Shown here: positions 12,263 to 25,500 of the stretch, piece by piece
Numbering within the stretch: position 1 is the first letter of the stretch
How the letters are laid out: every line of letters begins with the position of its first letter
NCBI RefSeq assembly: GCF_032854445.1
Contig: NC_088304.1
Span: 930,001-994,000, forward strand
Direction: 5' to 3'
From: Liolophura sinensis
Taxonomy: Eukaryota > Mollusca > Polyplacophora > Chitonida > Chitonidae
Length of the DNA stretch: 64,000 nt
Position numbers and translations under genes: made by a program
The notes under the pieces: model-generated
The model's input: only the letters and a program-made list of their open reading frames with translations
What the model was told of the DNA's origin: nothing
The model's database searches: none

Positions 12263-12744
12263 TGCATTCACGTACACATATATCTATACATGCCTGAGAA
12301 TATTATGCTTGACATGGCCAAGCTGGCACCAAAAAAAACAAAAATGAAATATAAGACTAAAATTCAAAGAAAAGGAAAATTCACCTTTTCACTTTGGCCT
12401 ATCTTGATATTTTCCCCCATTTTCCAAGGCTTTCCTATCATGTAAATGTGCCTTCAACAGTACAGACTTGCAGGGACAGTTCACATTTCCCACAAATTAC
12501 ATAATTTTTAAATTTTATTTTTATTTTTATACCCTCCTTCGACATTTGAAAAAAGGTTTATTGTGCTCATATACAACAATTTAAATTGGTCTGGCCTTAC
12601 GCATGAAAAAATGTAATAAACATTTTTACATGCAACATTATTACCATCATTAATTGTGTGTTAGACTGAATGGATGGGGAAAGTGTTGTGCTGGAAAACT
12701 GGTGTGAGGAAGATGTTCTACGGGGGAAATATTCACGGGAAACA

Positions 12745-14935
12745 TGTGGGCAAGTTATATGGCTGTAGACTTCATGGTGAACGTATACAGACAGTTCTGT
12801 TATATGGCTGTGCTTAACAATGAGCCTGTAGACTTTATGGTGAACGTATACAGAGACAGTTCTGTTATATGGCTGTACTTAACAATGAGCCTGTAGACTT
12901 CATGGTGAACGTATACAGAGACAGTTCTGTTATATGGCTGTGCTTAACAAAGAGCCTGTAGACTTCATGGTGAACGTATACAGAGACAGTTCTGTTATAT
13001 GGCTGTGCTTAACAGTGAGCCTGTAGACTTCATGGTGAACGTATACAGAGACAGTTCTGTTATATGGCTGTGCTTAACAGTGAGCCTGTAGACTTCATGG
13101 TGAACGTATACAGAGACAGTTCTGTTATATGGCTGTGCTTAACAAAGAGCCTGTCGACTTCATGGTGAACGTATACAGAGACAGTTCTGTTATATGGCTG
13201 TACTTAACAGTGAGCCTGTAGACTTCATGGTGAACGTATACAGAGACAGTTCTGTTATATGGCTGTGCTTAACAATGAGCCTGTAGACTTCATGGTGAAC
13301 GTATACAGAGACAGTTCTGTTATATGGCTGTGCTTAACAATGAGCCTGTAGACTTCATGGTGAACGTATACACAGTTCTGTTATATGGCTGTACTTAACA
13401 AAGAGCCTGTAGACTTCATGGTGAACGTATACAGAGACAGTTCTGTTATATGGCTGTGCTTAACAGTGAGCCTGTAGACTTCATGGTGAACGTATACAGA
13501 GACAGTTCTGTTATATGGCTGTGCTTAACAGTGAGCCTGTAGACTTCATGGTGAACGTATACAGAGACAGTTCTGTTATATGGCTGTGCTTAACAATGAG
13601 CCTGTAGACTTCATGGTGAACGTATACAGAGACAGTTCTGTTATATGGCTGTGCTTAACAATGAGCCTGTAGACTTCATGGTGAACGTATACACAGTTCT
13701 GTTATATGGCTGTACTTAACAAAGAGCCTGTAGACTTCATGGTGAATGTATACAGAGACAGTTCTGTTATATGGCTGTGCTTAACAATGAGCCTGTAGAC
13801 TTCATGGTGAACGTATACAGACAGTTCTGTTATATGGCTGTGCTTAACAATGAGCCTGTAGACTTCATGGTGAACGTATACAGAGACAGTTCTGTTATAT
13901 GGCTGTGCTTAACAGTGAGCCTGTAGACTTCATGGTGAACGTATACAGAGACAGTTCTGTTATATGGCTGTGCTTAACAGTGAGCCTGTAGACTTCATGG
14001 TGAACGTATACAGAGACAGTTCTGTTATATGGCTGTGCTTAACAATGAGCCTGTAGACTTCATGGTGAACGTATACAGAGACAGTTCTGTTATATGGCTG
14101 TGCTTAACAATGAGCCTGTAGACTTCATGGTGAACGTATACACAGTTCTGTTATATGGCTGTACTTAACAAAGAGCCTGTAGACTTCATGGTGAATGTAT
14201 ACAGAGACAGTTCTGTTATATGGCTGTGCTTAACAATGAGCCTGTAGACTTCATGGTGAACGTATACAGACAGTTCTGTTATATGGCTGTGCTTAACAAT
14301 GAGCCTGTAGACTTCATGGTGAACGTATACAGAGACAGTTCTGTTATATGGCTGTGCTTAACAGTGAGCCTGTAGACTTCATGGTGAACGTATACAGAGA
14401 CAGTTCTGTTATATGGCTGTGCTTAACAGTGAGCCTGTAGACTTCATGGTGAACGTATACAGAGACAGTTCTGTTATATGGCTGTGCTTAACAATGAGCC
14501 TGTAGACTTCATGGTGAACGTATACAGAGACAGTTCTGTTATATGGCTGTGCTTAACAGTGAGCCTGTAGACTTCATGGTGAACGTATACAGAGACAGTT
14601 CTGTTATATGGCTGTGCTTAACAGTGAGCCTGTAGACTTTATGGTGAACGTATACAGAGACAGTTCTGTTATATGGCTGTGCTTAACAATGAGCCTGTAG
14701 ACTTCATGGTGAACGTATACAGAGACAGTTCTGTTATATGGCTGTGATTAACAGTGAGCCTGTAGACTTCATGGTGAACGTATACAGAGACAGTTCTGTT
14801 ATATGGCTGTACTTAACAATGAGCCTGTAGACTTCATGGTGAACGTATACACAGTTCTGTTATATGGCTGTGCTTAACAAAGAGCCTGTCGACTTCATGG
14901 TGAATGTATACAGAGACAGTTCTGTTAAGGGAAAG
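12745..14935. repeat. 65-bp minisatellite with higher-order structure, about 34 copies
   Basis: Units contain AGAGACAGTTCTGTTATATG, GCTGTGCTTAAC and AGCCTGTAGACTTCATGG. Copies are nearly identical but marked by variants (AATGAG / AGTGAG / AAAGAG; GTGC / GTAC; AGAGACAG / AGACAG / ACACAG). Marker order shows a seven-unit block at 13691-14138 repeated at 14139 onward, and a related five-unit block at 13369-13690. The block structure points to unequal exchange of multi-unit segments. Confidence 0.97.
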
Positions 14936-15337
14936 AACAATCGACAGTAATTACCAATTTTCTGTGTTCACACGCAATATTTCATAGCATGCTACTAAAT
15001 CTTTGTAATGTGTAACAAAGATATGCTGTATTTCACCTAAAGTTTGGTATGTAAAAACGAATGCATGCACAGGCCTTAAAATGGTACTTATGAAAACATG
15101 TAAGTTTTTCTGATAAATCAAACTTCACAGAAAACTCTCAATAGGTCCTCTCATGTTCATGAAGTAATCAGAATCAAGAAAAATCTCTCTCTGGAAAATG
15201 CTTAACTTTAGGTGAAATACAATTAGGTGAAAGCTGCAAGTTGATTTTTGATATCCACATCTACAAATTCTACATGAAAGTAAATGCAGCTTCGTAGTGG
15301 AGTTGAATTTAACAGCATAAACAACCAAGTCTGTCTT

Positions 15338-15478
15338 GATGACTTGCTTGCAGTGTTTTACAAATAAGTAGAAATATTGAAGGTTAGATGACTTGCTCGC
15401 AGTGTTTTACAAATAAGTAGAAATATTGAAGGTTAGATGACTTGCTCGCAGTGTTTTACAAATAAGTTGTAATATTGA
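15338..15478. repeat. 49-bp tandem triplication
   Basis: Three copies of a unit starting GATGACTTGCTCGCAGTG and including TTACAAATAAGTAGAAATAT. The first two copies are almost identical; the third decays at its end. Confidence 0.92.
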
Positions 15479-15506
15479 GTACTTGGGAATGTCTGTCAGC
15501 AACCTG

Positions 15507-15625
15507 TGGATGGTCATGGTTTTCCCCAGGCTCTTCCCGGTTTCCACCCACCATAATGTTGGCCGCCGTCATATAAGTAAAGTATTCTTGAGTATGGCGT
15601 AAAACAACAATCAAATAAATAAATC
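15507..15625 (+). mobile_element. 5'-truncated SINE
   Basis: The body and tail of the same SINE family as 5741-5965: GGTTTTCCCCAGGCTCTTCC, CACCCACCATAATGTTGG, CTTGAGTATGGCGTAAAAC and (AAAT)n. The tRNA head is missing, as expected for incomplete reverse transcription. Confidence 0.88.
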
Positions 15626-15839
15626 AGATAGAAATATTGATGGTCAGATAGTGTCGGATGTTTCTTAGTAGTCACCATATGATTATTATATGAACATTTC
15701 TGTCTATTAAAACACCATTTGACCTAAAAAAAAAAAAAAATAAAATGGAATATGTGGATGTTGGTACTGATATGTATTGTTAAGTTGCTGCTGAGCAGGT
15801 ATACTTTTGTTTAAGTGTTTATTTTGTAAATGTACATCA

Positions 15840-16575
15840 GCATGAATGTACATGTGCTAGTATACATGTGTTAGTCTGCATTCAGTGTCTGTTGCTATAC
15901 AGTGTAATGTATGTTGCTGTACAGTGTAATGTGTGTTTTAATGTATGTGGCGGTATACTGTAAATGTATGTTGCAGTCCTGTCTAGAATGTTGTATTGCT
16001 TAACATTGTACTGTATGTTGCTGTACAGTGTATTGTATGTTGCTGTACAGTGTATTGTATGTTGCTGTACAGTGTATTGTATGTTGCTGTACAGTGTACT
16101 GTATATTGCTGTACAGTGTGTTGCAGTGCTGTGTTTTTAGAATGCTGTAGAGTGTACTGTATGTTGCTGTAGAGTGTACTGTATGTTGCTGTACTGTGTA
16201 ATGTGTTACTGTAAAGTGTACTGTATATTGCTGTACAAGGTAATGTGTGTTGCAGTGCTGTGTTTAATGTTGCAATGCTGTACATTGTACTGTACTTTGC
16301 TGAACATTGTACTGCATGTTGCTGTACAGTGTAATGTATGTTGTTTTACAGGTTTTGTTGCTGTACAGTGTAATCTTACTGTACATTGTACGGTATATTG
16401 CTGAACATTTTACTGCATGTTGCTGTACAGTGTAACGTGTGTTGCTTTACAGGTTTTGTTGCTGTACAGTGTAATCCTATGTTGCATTACTGTGTAATTT
16501 ATGTTGCTGTATATGGTATTGTATCTTACTGTATATGGTATTGTATCTTCCTGTAGAGTGTATTTCACTGCATTC
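15840..16575. repeat. About 20-bp degenerate minisatellite
   Basis: Repeats of TGTATGTTGCTGTACAGTG with many variants (TGTTGCAGTGCTGTG, TTTACAGGTTTTG). Most regular at 16010-16130, degenerate toward both ends. Encodes nothing credible. Confidence 0.92.
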
Positions 16576-19540
16576 GACAGCAGTGTGCTGTTAATACATG
16601 TATAATCAGCCAATATCCCCGGCCTTGGTCAAGGTGCTGTAGTCCGTAAATCAAAGTGTGATAGGGCAGTTGTATGTTCTACATGCAGATGCGCTTTTCT
16701 ACTTCTGTGACTATCCACTGAATGATCACCATCCTAGAACAGGACACGAAACATGAAAACTGTAACATTATGTAAGCATATACTTCTCTTTACAGACTTC
16801 AACTTGTTGCTAGTAATCCAGTTGTGGAAAAAGAATTGTGGATTTGCAAGTACATGTATCCTGAATGTATTCATTCACATTATTTGCTGCTGTAAAATAT
16901 TGGTTGTAAGATAATATTTAATTGTTGTTGTTGCAGTAGGCTTATGAGAGGCTATCCCGCAGATTTTTGGTGATATATGCAAATCCAGTCAAACTTTTGC
17001 TGTTATTTTAGAATAGCCCAAATAATTACACTTCACAAACTGTCAGCCTGGTCTGTGTGCAGTTACTGTTAAAAACTGGTCTTAAAATTTATAAACCTGG
17101 TCACATTATCACTTTCTAAAACTTTAGAATTATTTTCAGAGTATTATTAGTACAGGTACTAGTCTAGAAGGAAATAATTTGGGCTATTGTTGTCAAATAC
17201 AGAAAGTTTGATTTCATGTAGTAAATATGGATTTTTTGCCAAAATAGAAAATCTGGGGTATAGCCTTTGTAAATGTTTAACTGGAATAGATGGAAACTCG
17301 TTCATGAAGTATGAAATCGTAGTCCTTGGTCAAAGTTATGATGGTCAAAGAGACTGCCAGAGTTTTCATATCTGCTTCATGAGAAATCTGTTCCGCTCTG
17401 AGTTGAGGAGGACTGGAATAAGTGATTTTTATACTTTCTGTACCTAAATTATCATATGCATGCATTTCAAATTTGCTATAAAATGTGTAGTTCATAATTT
17501 GTGTTTCCGTACTATTTGTACTTTGTGACAAATTTGCCATTTTGCAGTTTACTTTGAGAATGTTAGATGAAAACTAGTTGATGAAAAGAGCATGTCTGCT
17601 GTTGAGTATACGTGTAATCAGAGTTTAGCTGGAGATCACATGATCGGCCTAGCCTGGCTGAAAACAAAATGGCCACCGCATGTTGAAGCATAGGGAAAAA
17701 AGCTCATGTTTGCTACGCCATCACTGAAAAGTAAACCCTGGTTATATAAAAACACATCACGTCAGGTGTACAGGAATACCCAGCCAATCTGGAAAGCTGA
17801 AAATCATACAAATCCAGTGAATATACTAGTTATCACTGACAGCAATTCAAAAATAGGCATTTTGCTATGCTTTAACATTATGGGGACATTATTTCCCTCA
17901 GGCCGTCTGTTTAAGGAGGTGATGTGGTCTCCGAGTTCCAGGAGGTCTTACAGAATACTTGTGTGCTCAGAGCTGACTCTAACATTGTACATACCAATAC
18001 ATGTACAGGTATATCATGCCATTGGATCTGTGTTATTGAGGCTGTGTTTAACTGTAGTTATACACCCACTCCTCTTCACCTGATTAATTAGCAAGAGATG
18101 CTTATAGTACATTTACTTGGACCTGTAACTCTTGGAATATGCATAGTAGTCTCCCTTACGTATGGAACTCTCCCATTTGTTATGTTTTTTTCTGATTGTA
18201 TCGTTGACGAGGATGAATGCCTAGGTATGTGTATAACTGAGCATAATTGTTACTTGTTTTATTATATCATCAGAATGAAGGTTATAGATCTATGCCAAAG
18301 TGCAATACCACTTGTGTTTTTATCTAGGGTTAAAGGTCAGTTGTTGCCAGGCATGCGTCGTCATGGGTTACTGTTACTATGCAATGGCTGTATGGTGTAT
18401 TTTATACTGATTAAACTGCATGACATCCTTATTCTTTTCTACATGATTTTGTTCCTTGTCTTTTCTTCACACGTAATGCTACACTAGTAGGGGAGACAAA
18501 TTGCCTGGTTCTCTCCCCTGACGAGCCAAGGCGCAGTAATGCTCAAAAAGCTCATGGAAGTTTTCACCAGATAACTGCCCAACTGACATCTTTTCGTTGC
18601 ATCCCCACACAAAAGTAAATATCTATATTTAATATTTAAACATTCCCGTGTCCACCACTTATATTATTTGAGATAAAAGTAGTTAGTATTCAGTTGACAA
18701 AGATGGCAGCAAGAGGATAGAAAGTGAGAAATCTGCCACATTTACATTGTGATGCCTTGACTACTTCTTTATTGTGTTTAAATCATGTTTAATACTTAGA
18801 CATGTCAAAACTTATATTGTGGCATAAGGCCTAACATAGTGTAGTGGGAAACTGGGATGTTAGAATGACTGCTGATTGGCTGACAGGGACATACATGTAG
18901 GTTTTTCTGCAGCCTTTGTGACGCTTGAAGAAATCTGCCATGCCTAATATTCAGCCCACTGATTCTGTTTCCCTTTAAATACAGATAACATAAACTGCAG
19001 TTTTTTTTCTATACAATGTCTTTCTGTACTTTGCCTAAAGTTCTATGCACACACACTGCTACCGCACGACACAATTGTGAAGTCCACAGTTCAAATTATA
19101 CTACACACAGTTCCAATATCAGAGGCTTAGAGTCATCTGTAAGATCTGATACATGTTGTAAGGGGCGATGAACAGTTATGCAAGAATAATGTTCAATATG
19201 TAGTACTTCAACAGGTTAGATCAAGGAGTTCCCCCATTAAATCACAAATGTGATTGGCTGAACTGCCAGACAATCACCACGTTCCAAGACAATAAACATG
19301 ATTGGTGGAAGCACACAGCATGCTAGTTCTGGGACATGATACATGTAACAAAAAGTAAAATACCTAAATATTTGACCAACACTGTGCACTTTAAAAGGCA
19401 AATAAATGTCATACAGTGTCACTTTTGGTGCTGAAACTTCCAAACTAACCACAATTAATCTTTTTAAGACCAACAAATTTAAGATGTGCAACATTGTTAT
19501 GGGCGAAATTTTAGGTCTTTTATTTTTGTTCATAAACTCC
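16576..19540. other. Intergenic sequence between convergent NF2 and MRPL50
   Basis: No homology recognised. Adjacent plus-strand open frames at 17706-18083 and 18098-18487 encode hydrophobic, low-information peptides with no motif I recognise; I treat them as chance. A possible MRPL50 polyadenylation signal (AATAAA on the minus strand) lies at 19518-19523, close behind its stop codon. Confidence 0.45.
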
Positions 19541-22500
19541 TTAGTCATCCAAATGCTGATCTCGCCAGTACTGGGCAATATTCGTCCCTTTGTACTTCTT
19601 TTTGGCCCTTAAGCCTGTTACTATGGTAGGTCTCCCTGGAAATGCATTCACACCCCCAAACATGGGGTCATTGTCGGGGTCAAACCTGAGATAGTCCAGC
19701 TGAATGTGAAGGTTACGAGGCAGGTCAAGGTTGGCTAAATCCTCATAGGAATTTCTATCGTGAACTGGTGTGCTGTAGAAGTTAATCACATCAGCGTTGG
19801 TGTTTATGTCAGAAAGTTCTGGATTTGGGATGTCATGATCAAATTCTTTGATACACCTTGTGAGAATCTGTAACAGAAGAACAAATACACCTCATGAGAA
19901 TATGTAGCAAGAAAACGAATACAGATTGTGAGAATCTGTAACCCAGAGAACAAATACACCTTGTGAGAATCTGTAGCAAGGAAACGAATACAGCTTGTGA
20001 GAATCTTCAACCCAGAGAACAAATACACCTTGTGAGAATACGTAGCAAGAAAACGAATGCAGCTTGTGAGAATCTGTAACCCAGAGAACAAATACACCTT
20101 GTGAGAATCTGTAGCAAGAAAACAAATACACCTTGTGAGAATCTGCAACCAGAGAACAAATACACCTCATGAGAATCTGTAGCAAGAAAACAAATACACC
20201 TTGTGAGAATCTGCAACAAGAGAACAAAAAAAACAAATACACCTTGTGAGAATCTGCAACCAGAGAACAAATACACCTTGTGAGAATCTGCAACCCAAAG
20301 AACAAATACACCTTGTGAGAATCTGTAGCAAGAAAACAAATACACCTTGTGAGAATCTGCAACCAGAGAACAAATACACCTCATGAGAATCTGTAGCAAG
20401 AAAACAAATACACCTTGTGAGAATCTGCAACAAGAGAACAAAAAAAACAAATACACCTTGTGAGAATCTGCAACCAGAGAACAAATACAGCTTGTGAGAA
20501 TCTGCAACCCAAAGAACAAATACACCTTGTGAGAATCTGTAGCAAGAAAACGAATACAGCTTGTGAGAATCTGCAACCAGAGTACAAATACACCTTGTGA
20601 GAACCTGTAGCAAGAAAACAAATACACCTTGTGAGAATCTGCAACCCAAAGAACAAATACACCTCATGAGAATCTGTAGCAAGAAAACAAATACACCTTG
20701 TGAGAATCTGCAACCAGAGAAAAAATACACCTTGTGAGAACCTGTAGCAAGAAAACAAATACACCTCACGAGAATCTGTAGCAAGAAAACAAATACAGCT
20801 TGTGAGAATCTGCAACCAGAGAACAAATACACCTTGTGAGAACCTGTAGCAAGAAAACAAATACACCTCATGAGAATCTGTAGCAAGAAAACAAATACAC
20901 CTTGTGAGAATCTGCAACCAAAGAACAAATACGCCTTATGAGAATCTGCAACCCAGAGAACAAATACACCTTGTGAGAATCTGCAGCAAGAAAACGAATA
21001 CAGCTTGTGACAATCTGCAACCAGAGAACAAATACACCTCATGACAGCCTGTAGCAAGAAAACAAATACACCTCATGAGAATCTGTAGCAAGAAAACAAA
21101 TACACCTTGTGAGAATCTGCAACCAGAGAACAAATACACCTCATGAGAATCTGTAGCAAGAAAACAAATACAGCTTGTGAGAATCTGCAACCAGAGAACA
21201 AATACACCTTGTGAGAATCTGCAACCAGAAAACAAATACACCTTGAGAGAATCTGCAACCAGAAAACAAATACACCTCATGAGAATCTGTAGCAAGAAAA
21301 CAAATACACCTTGTGAGAATCTGCAACCAGAGAACAAATACACCTCATGAGAATCTGTAGCAAGAAAACAAATACACCTTGTGAGAATCTGCAACAAGAG
21401 AACAAAAAAAACAAATACACCTTGTGAGAATTTGCAACCAGAGAACAAATACAGCTTGTGAGAATCTGCAACCAGAGAACAAATACGCCTTGTGAGAATC
21501 TGCAAAAAGAGAACAAATACACCTTGTGAGAATCTGCAACCAGAGAACAAATACACCTTGCGAGAATCTGCAACCAGAGAACTCCTTGTGAGAATACCTT
21601 GTGAGAATCGGCAACCCAAAGAACACACCTCATGAGAATCTCAGACAAGAGAGCAAATACTCCTCATGAGAATCTGTACCAAGAGAAAGACATCTTGCAA
21701 GAATTTTCTGCAACCACAGAACAAATAACAAATCTCCTGAGAATTTTTGGCACCAGTGGACAAATACACCCCATGTGAATCTGCAACCAAAGAACAAATA
21801 CGCCTAGTGAGAATCTGCAACAAATAACCCTTGACAACCTGCTGCCAGCTAACAATTAAACCACACAAGAAGCCAGTAAAAGATAATTCCTACAGGTAAC
21901 AATACACAGGTTTGGAGACATGACGCTACAACAAGAGAATGACACCCTTTGTGATTATACGTCGTCCCTGTACGGCACGGTAGGGTCAATCTTAGTTTTA
22001 ACATGGGGTAGTATATAGAATTTAGAACACTAATTAAAAAGGGTTAGATTAAACCGAATTATGTTCTATCAGAATTATTACCTTAGACTGTTGAGGTGTC
22101 AGATGTCTGAAAGAACTAGCTCACTAAAAGCCCTACATATTACACCTTTAAAATATCCATCATACAGTATATTTTTACCGATCCATGTACAGGACAGGAT
22201 GCATATGAGGGGAAATAAATACTGCAAGTGATTCCTTACATCTTCAACTTAAAACATTCCCGGGCTGACACAAATGAACATGAGTTATCTCCCTTCCATT
22301 AGGATACATGTATGTCTAGAAAATCTGACATGTACAAAAAACAGCCCTAGAATGTCTCCCCACCACCCCGCCCCACTCCAGCTGCCCTGCATATTACTGA
22401 TTTTGGTACACAACTTAAAACAATAAACAGATAAACAAGCCTGAAAATAAAACTTTCATTGATGATTCTAATCACAAGTTCTTTGAGAACTATGTGTTTT

Positions 22501-25500
22501 GCTGTTTGTTCTGTTGTACTGCACAGAAGGTTCACATTACTGTACAGTAACCGCACAGTGCTATGTGGCTGAAGAGCTGTACAGTGTATCCCACAACTGC
22601 AGAGCACTCTACACACAGAACTGAGAGGCTGTTATGTTGTACTGTAAGGTACAGCCACTCATTGTGCGGTACCCATATGAAACTGCCACACAGTACTGTG
22701 AGGCTGTTGTGTTGTACTGTAAGGTGCAGCCACTGGCTGTGCGGTACCCAAATGAAAGTGCCACACAGTACTGTGAGGCTGCTGTGTTGTACTGTAAAGT
22801 GCAGCCACTGGCTGTGCGGTACCCAAATGAAAGTGCCACAGTGCTGTGAGGCTGTTGTTTTGTACTGTAAGTGCAGCCACTGACTGCAGTACCCAAATGA
22901 CACTGCCATACAGTGCTGTGAGGCTGTTGTGTTGTACTGTAAGATACAGTCACTGACAGTGCAGTACCCATATGAAACTGCCACACAGTACTGAGAGGCT
23001 GTTATGTTGTACTGTAACGTGCAGCCACTGACTGTGCAGTACCCATATGAAACTACCACACAGTACTGTGAGGCTGTTGTTTTGTACTGTAAGGTGCAGC
23101 CACTGACTGTGCAGTACCCATATGAAACTACCACACAGTACTGTGAGGCTGTTGTTTTGTACTGTAAGGTGCAGCCACTGACTGTGCGGTACCCATATGA
23201 AACTACCACACAGTACTGTGAGGCTGTTGTTTTGTACTGTAAGGTGCAGCCACTGACTGTGCAGTACCCATATGAAACTACCACACAGTACTGTGAGGCT
23301 GTTGTTTTGTATTGTAAGGTGCAGCCACTGACTGTGCGGTACCCAAATGAAATACAGTAGTGTGATGCTGTTGTGCTGTACTGTAAGGCTGTTGTGTCAT
23401 TCGGTCACTGATTGTGTAGTACGGATATAAAACTGGTCCACAGTACTGAGCATGCACTGCAAAGGACTGTCCAGTATGTGGACCTTTCTGTGCATTATTG
23501 TACGGCTCAAAACCACACGGTATCGTGAGGTCACAGCATTTTGTATGGTTGTTTGGAGTTAAATGATACCTTCATCATTATTTCAGTCAAATTATGAGTA
23601 CCTTAAATTTGACCGTCCTATCCTCTAAGGACTGTGTTCTCCACTCAGGGGTGTTGCCACATACTTCCTCTGTTATTCTCTGGATTCTCTCTTCAACATC
23701 ATTGGGTGGAGAATAGCCCTGAGATGATTGTAAGCTGTCAACAACAACACTCAGTAATTAGGCCAGGTAAATTTAGAGCAATACAAACTGAATTGTTAAA
23801 TATGCACCTTTCCTAAATATTTGTTCCTCCTGAACAAATACTTAAACTCAAGACCTACTCTATTTCCTCAACCTTTTTGCATGGGAAGGAGCAACTTTCA
23901 TTGCAATCTATGCACATTTAAAAAACTACACTGGTCGGATTGGCCAATTTTAGGACTTCACAAAAGGTATAATTTTATCACAGAATATGGCTGAAAAAAC
24001 ATGCGAAAGGTTGAAGAATTACGGTAGTTGTACCACCTGTAGCTGAACCACCTGTAAATGTACCACCTGTAGCTGAACCACCTGTAGATGTACACCTGTA
24101 GATGTACCACCTGTAGTTGTACCACCTGTAGTCGTACCACCTGTAAATGTACACCTGTAGATGTACCACCCGAAGATGTACCACCTGTAAATGTACACAT
24201 GTAGATGTACCACCTGTAGCTGAACCACCTGTAAATGTACCACCTGTAGATGCACACCTGTAGATGTACATGTAGATGTACACATGTAGATGCACACCTG
24301 TAGATGTACACCTGCAGATGTACCACCTGTAGATGTACCCCCTGTAGACATACACCTGTTTATGTACAGCCTGTTGATGTAGCACCTGTAGATGTACAAC
24401 CTGTAGATGGACCACCTATTAATGTAGCACGTGTAGATGTACCACATGTAGATGCACACCTGTAGATGTACCACCTGTAGATGTACCACCTGTAGATGTA
24501 CCACCTGTCGATGTACCACCTGAAGATGCACACCTGCCATAAGCAATTCAAGGACTGCACATACCAAATTTGAAAGCAGCTTGAAAAATAAGGGCAGAGA
24601 TAAATGTGCAGAAAGGTGAATTTGACTAAATATACAGAATGGTAATGCTGACGGATCATTAATTTATTTATCTGATTGTGTTATACGCCGGACTCAAGAT
24701 TATTTCACTTATACAAAGGCGGCCAGCATTATGGTGGGAGGATACTGGGCATAGCCCGGGGGTAACCCACGACCATCCGCAGATTCCTGGCAGACCTTCC
24801 CACATGTAACCAGAGAGGAAGCCAGCATGTGCCCTGCTGGAACACTAACCACTAGAGCTTGGAGGCCCCTGGTGGCACACTAACCACTAGACCTCGGAGG
24901 CCACTGGTGGCACACTAGCCACTAGACCTCAGAGGCCCCTGGTGGAACACTAACCACTTGACCTCGGAGGCCACTGGTGGCACAATAGCCACTAGACCTC
25001 GGAGGCCCCTGGTGGAACACTAGCCACTAAACCTCGGAGGCCCCTGGCAGCACACTAACCACTAGACCTCGGAGGCCCCTGGTGGCACACTAACCACTAG
25101 ACCTCGGAGGTCCCTGGTGGTACACTAACCACCTCAGAGGCCCATGGCGGCACACTGACCACTAGACCTCAGAGGCCCCGGATGGCACACTAACCAGTGG
25201 AACTCGGAGGCCCCTGGTTATGGACTGGTTGGATTTGATGTCAACAAAACAAAACAAAACAAAACTCTTCAATCAATTTCAACACTACATCTAATAATAA
25301 CACTGCAATTGTTATCTGGTAGGGAAAACAAAGGAAAACAAAGATTCATACCAAGGCAGCATCATAACTGGTTAAGGTTTTTATTTTAATTAGCATATCA
25401 CTAGCTCACCGTGAGCACAACACTATCATACCACTAGCTCACCGTGAGCACACCACTTGCTTGCCATGAGCACACCACCAGTACACCACTTGCTCACCCT

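Noticed and set aside
17706-18487. Two consecutive plus-strand open frames (125 and 129 aa) as a membrane-protein gene
   Set aside because: Hydrophobic composition fits AT-rich chance frames; no family motif, no splice partners, no clear start context.
20007-21628. Minus-strand frames up to 296 codons at the MRPL50 array taken as a gene for a repetitive protein
   Set aside because: The sequence is a cyclic translation of the 34-bp acceptor unit. Coding use is possible only through aberrant splicing of MRPL50.
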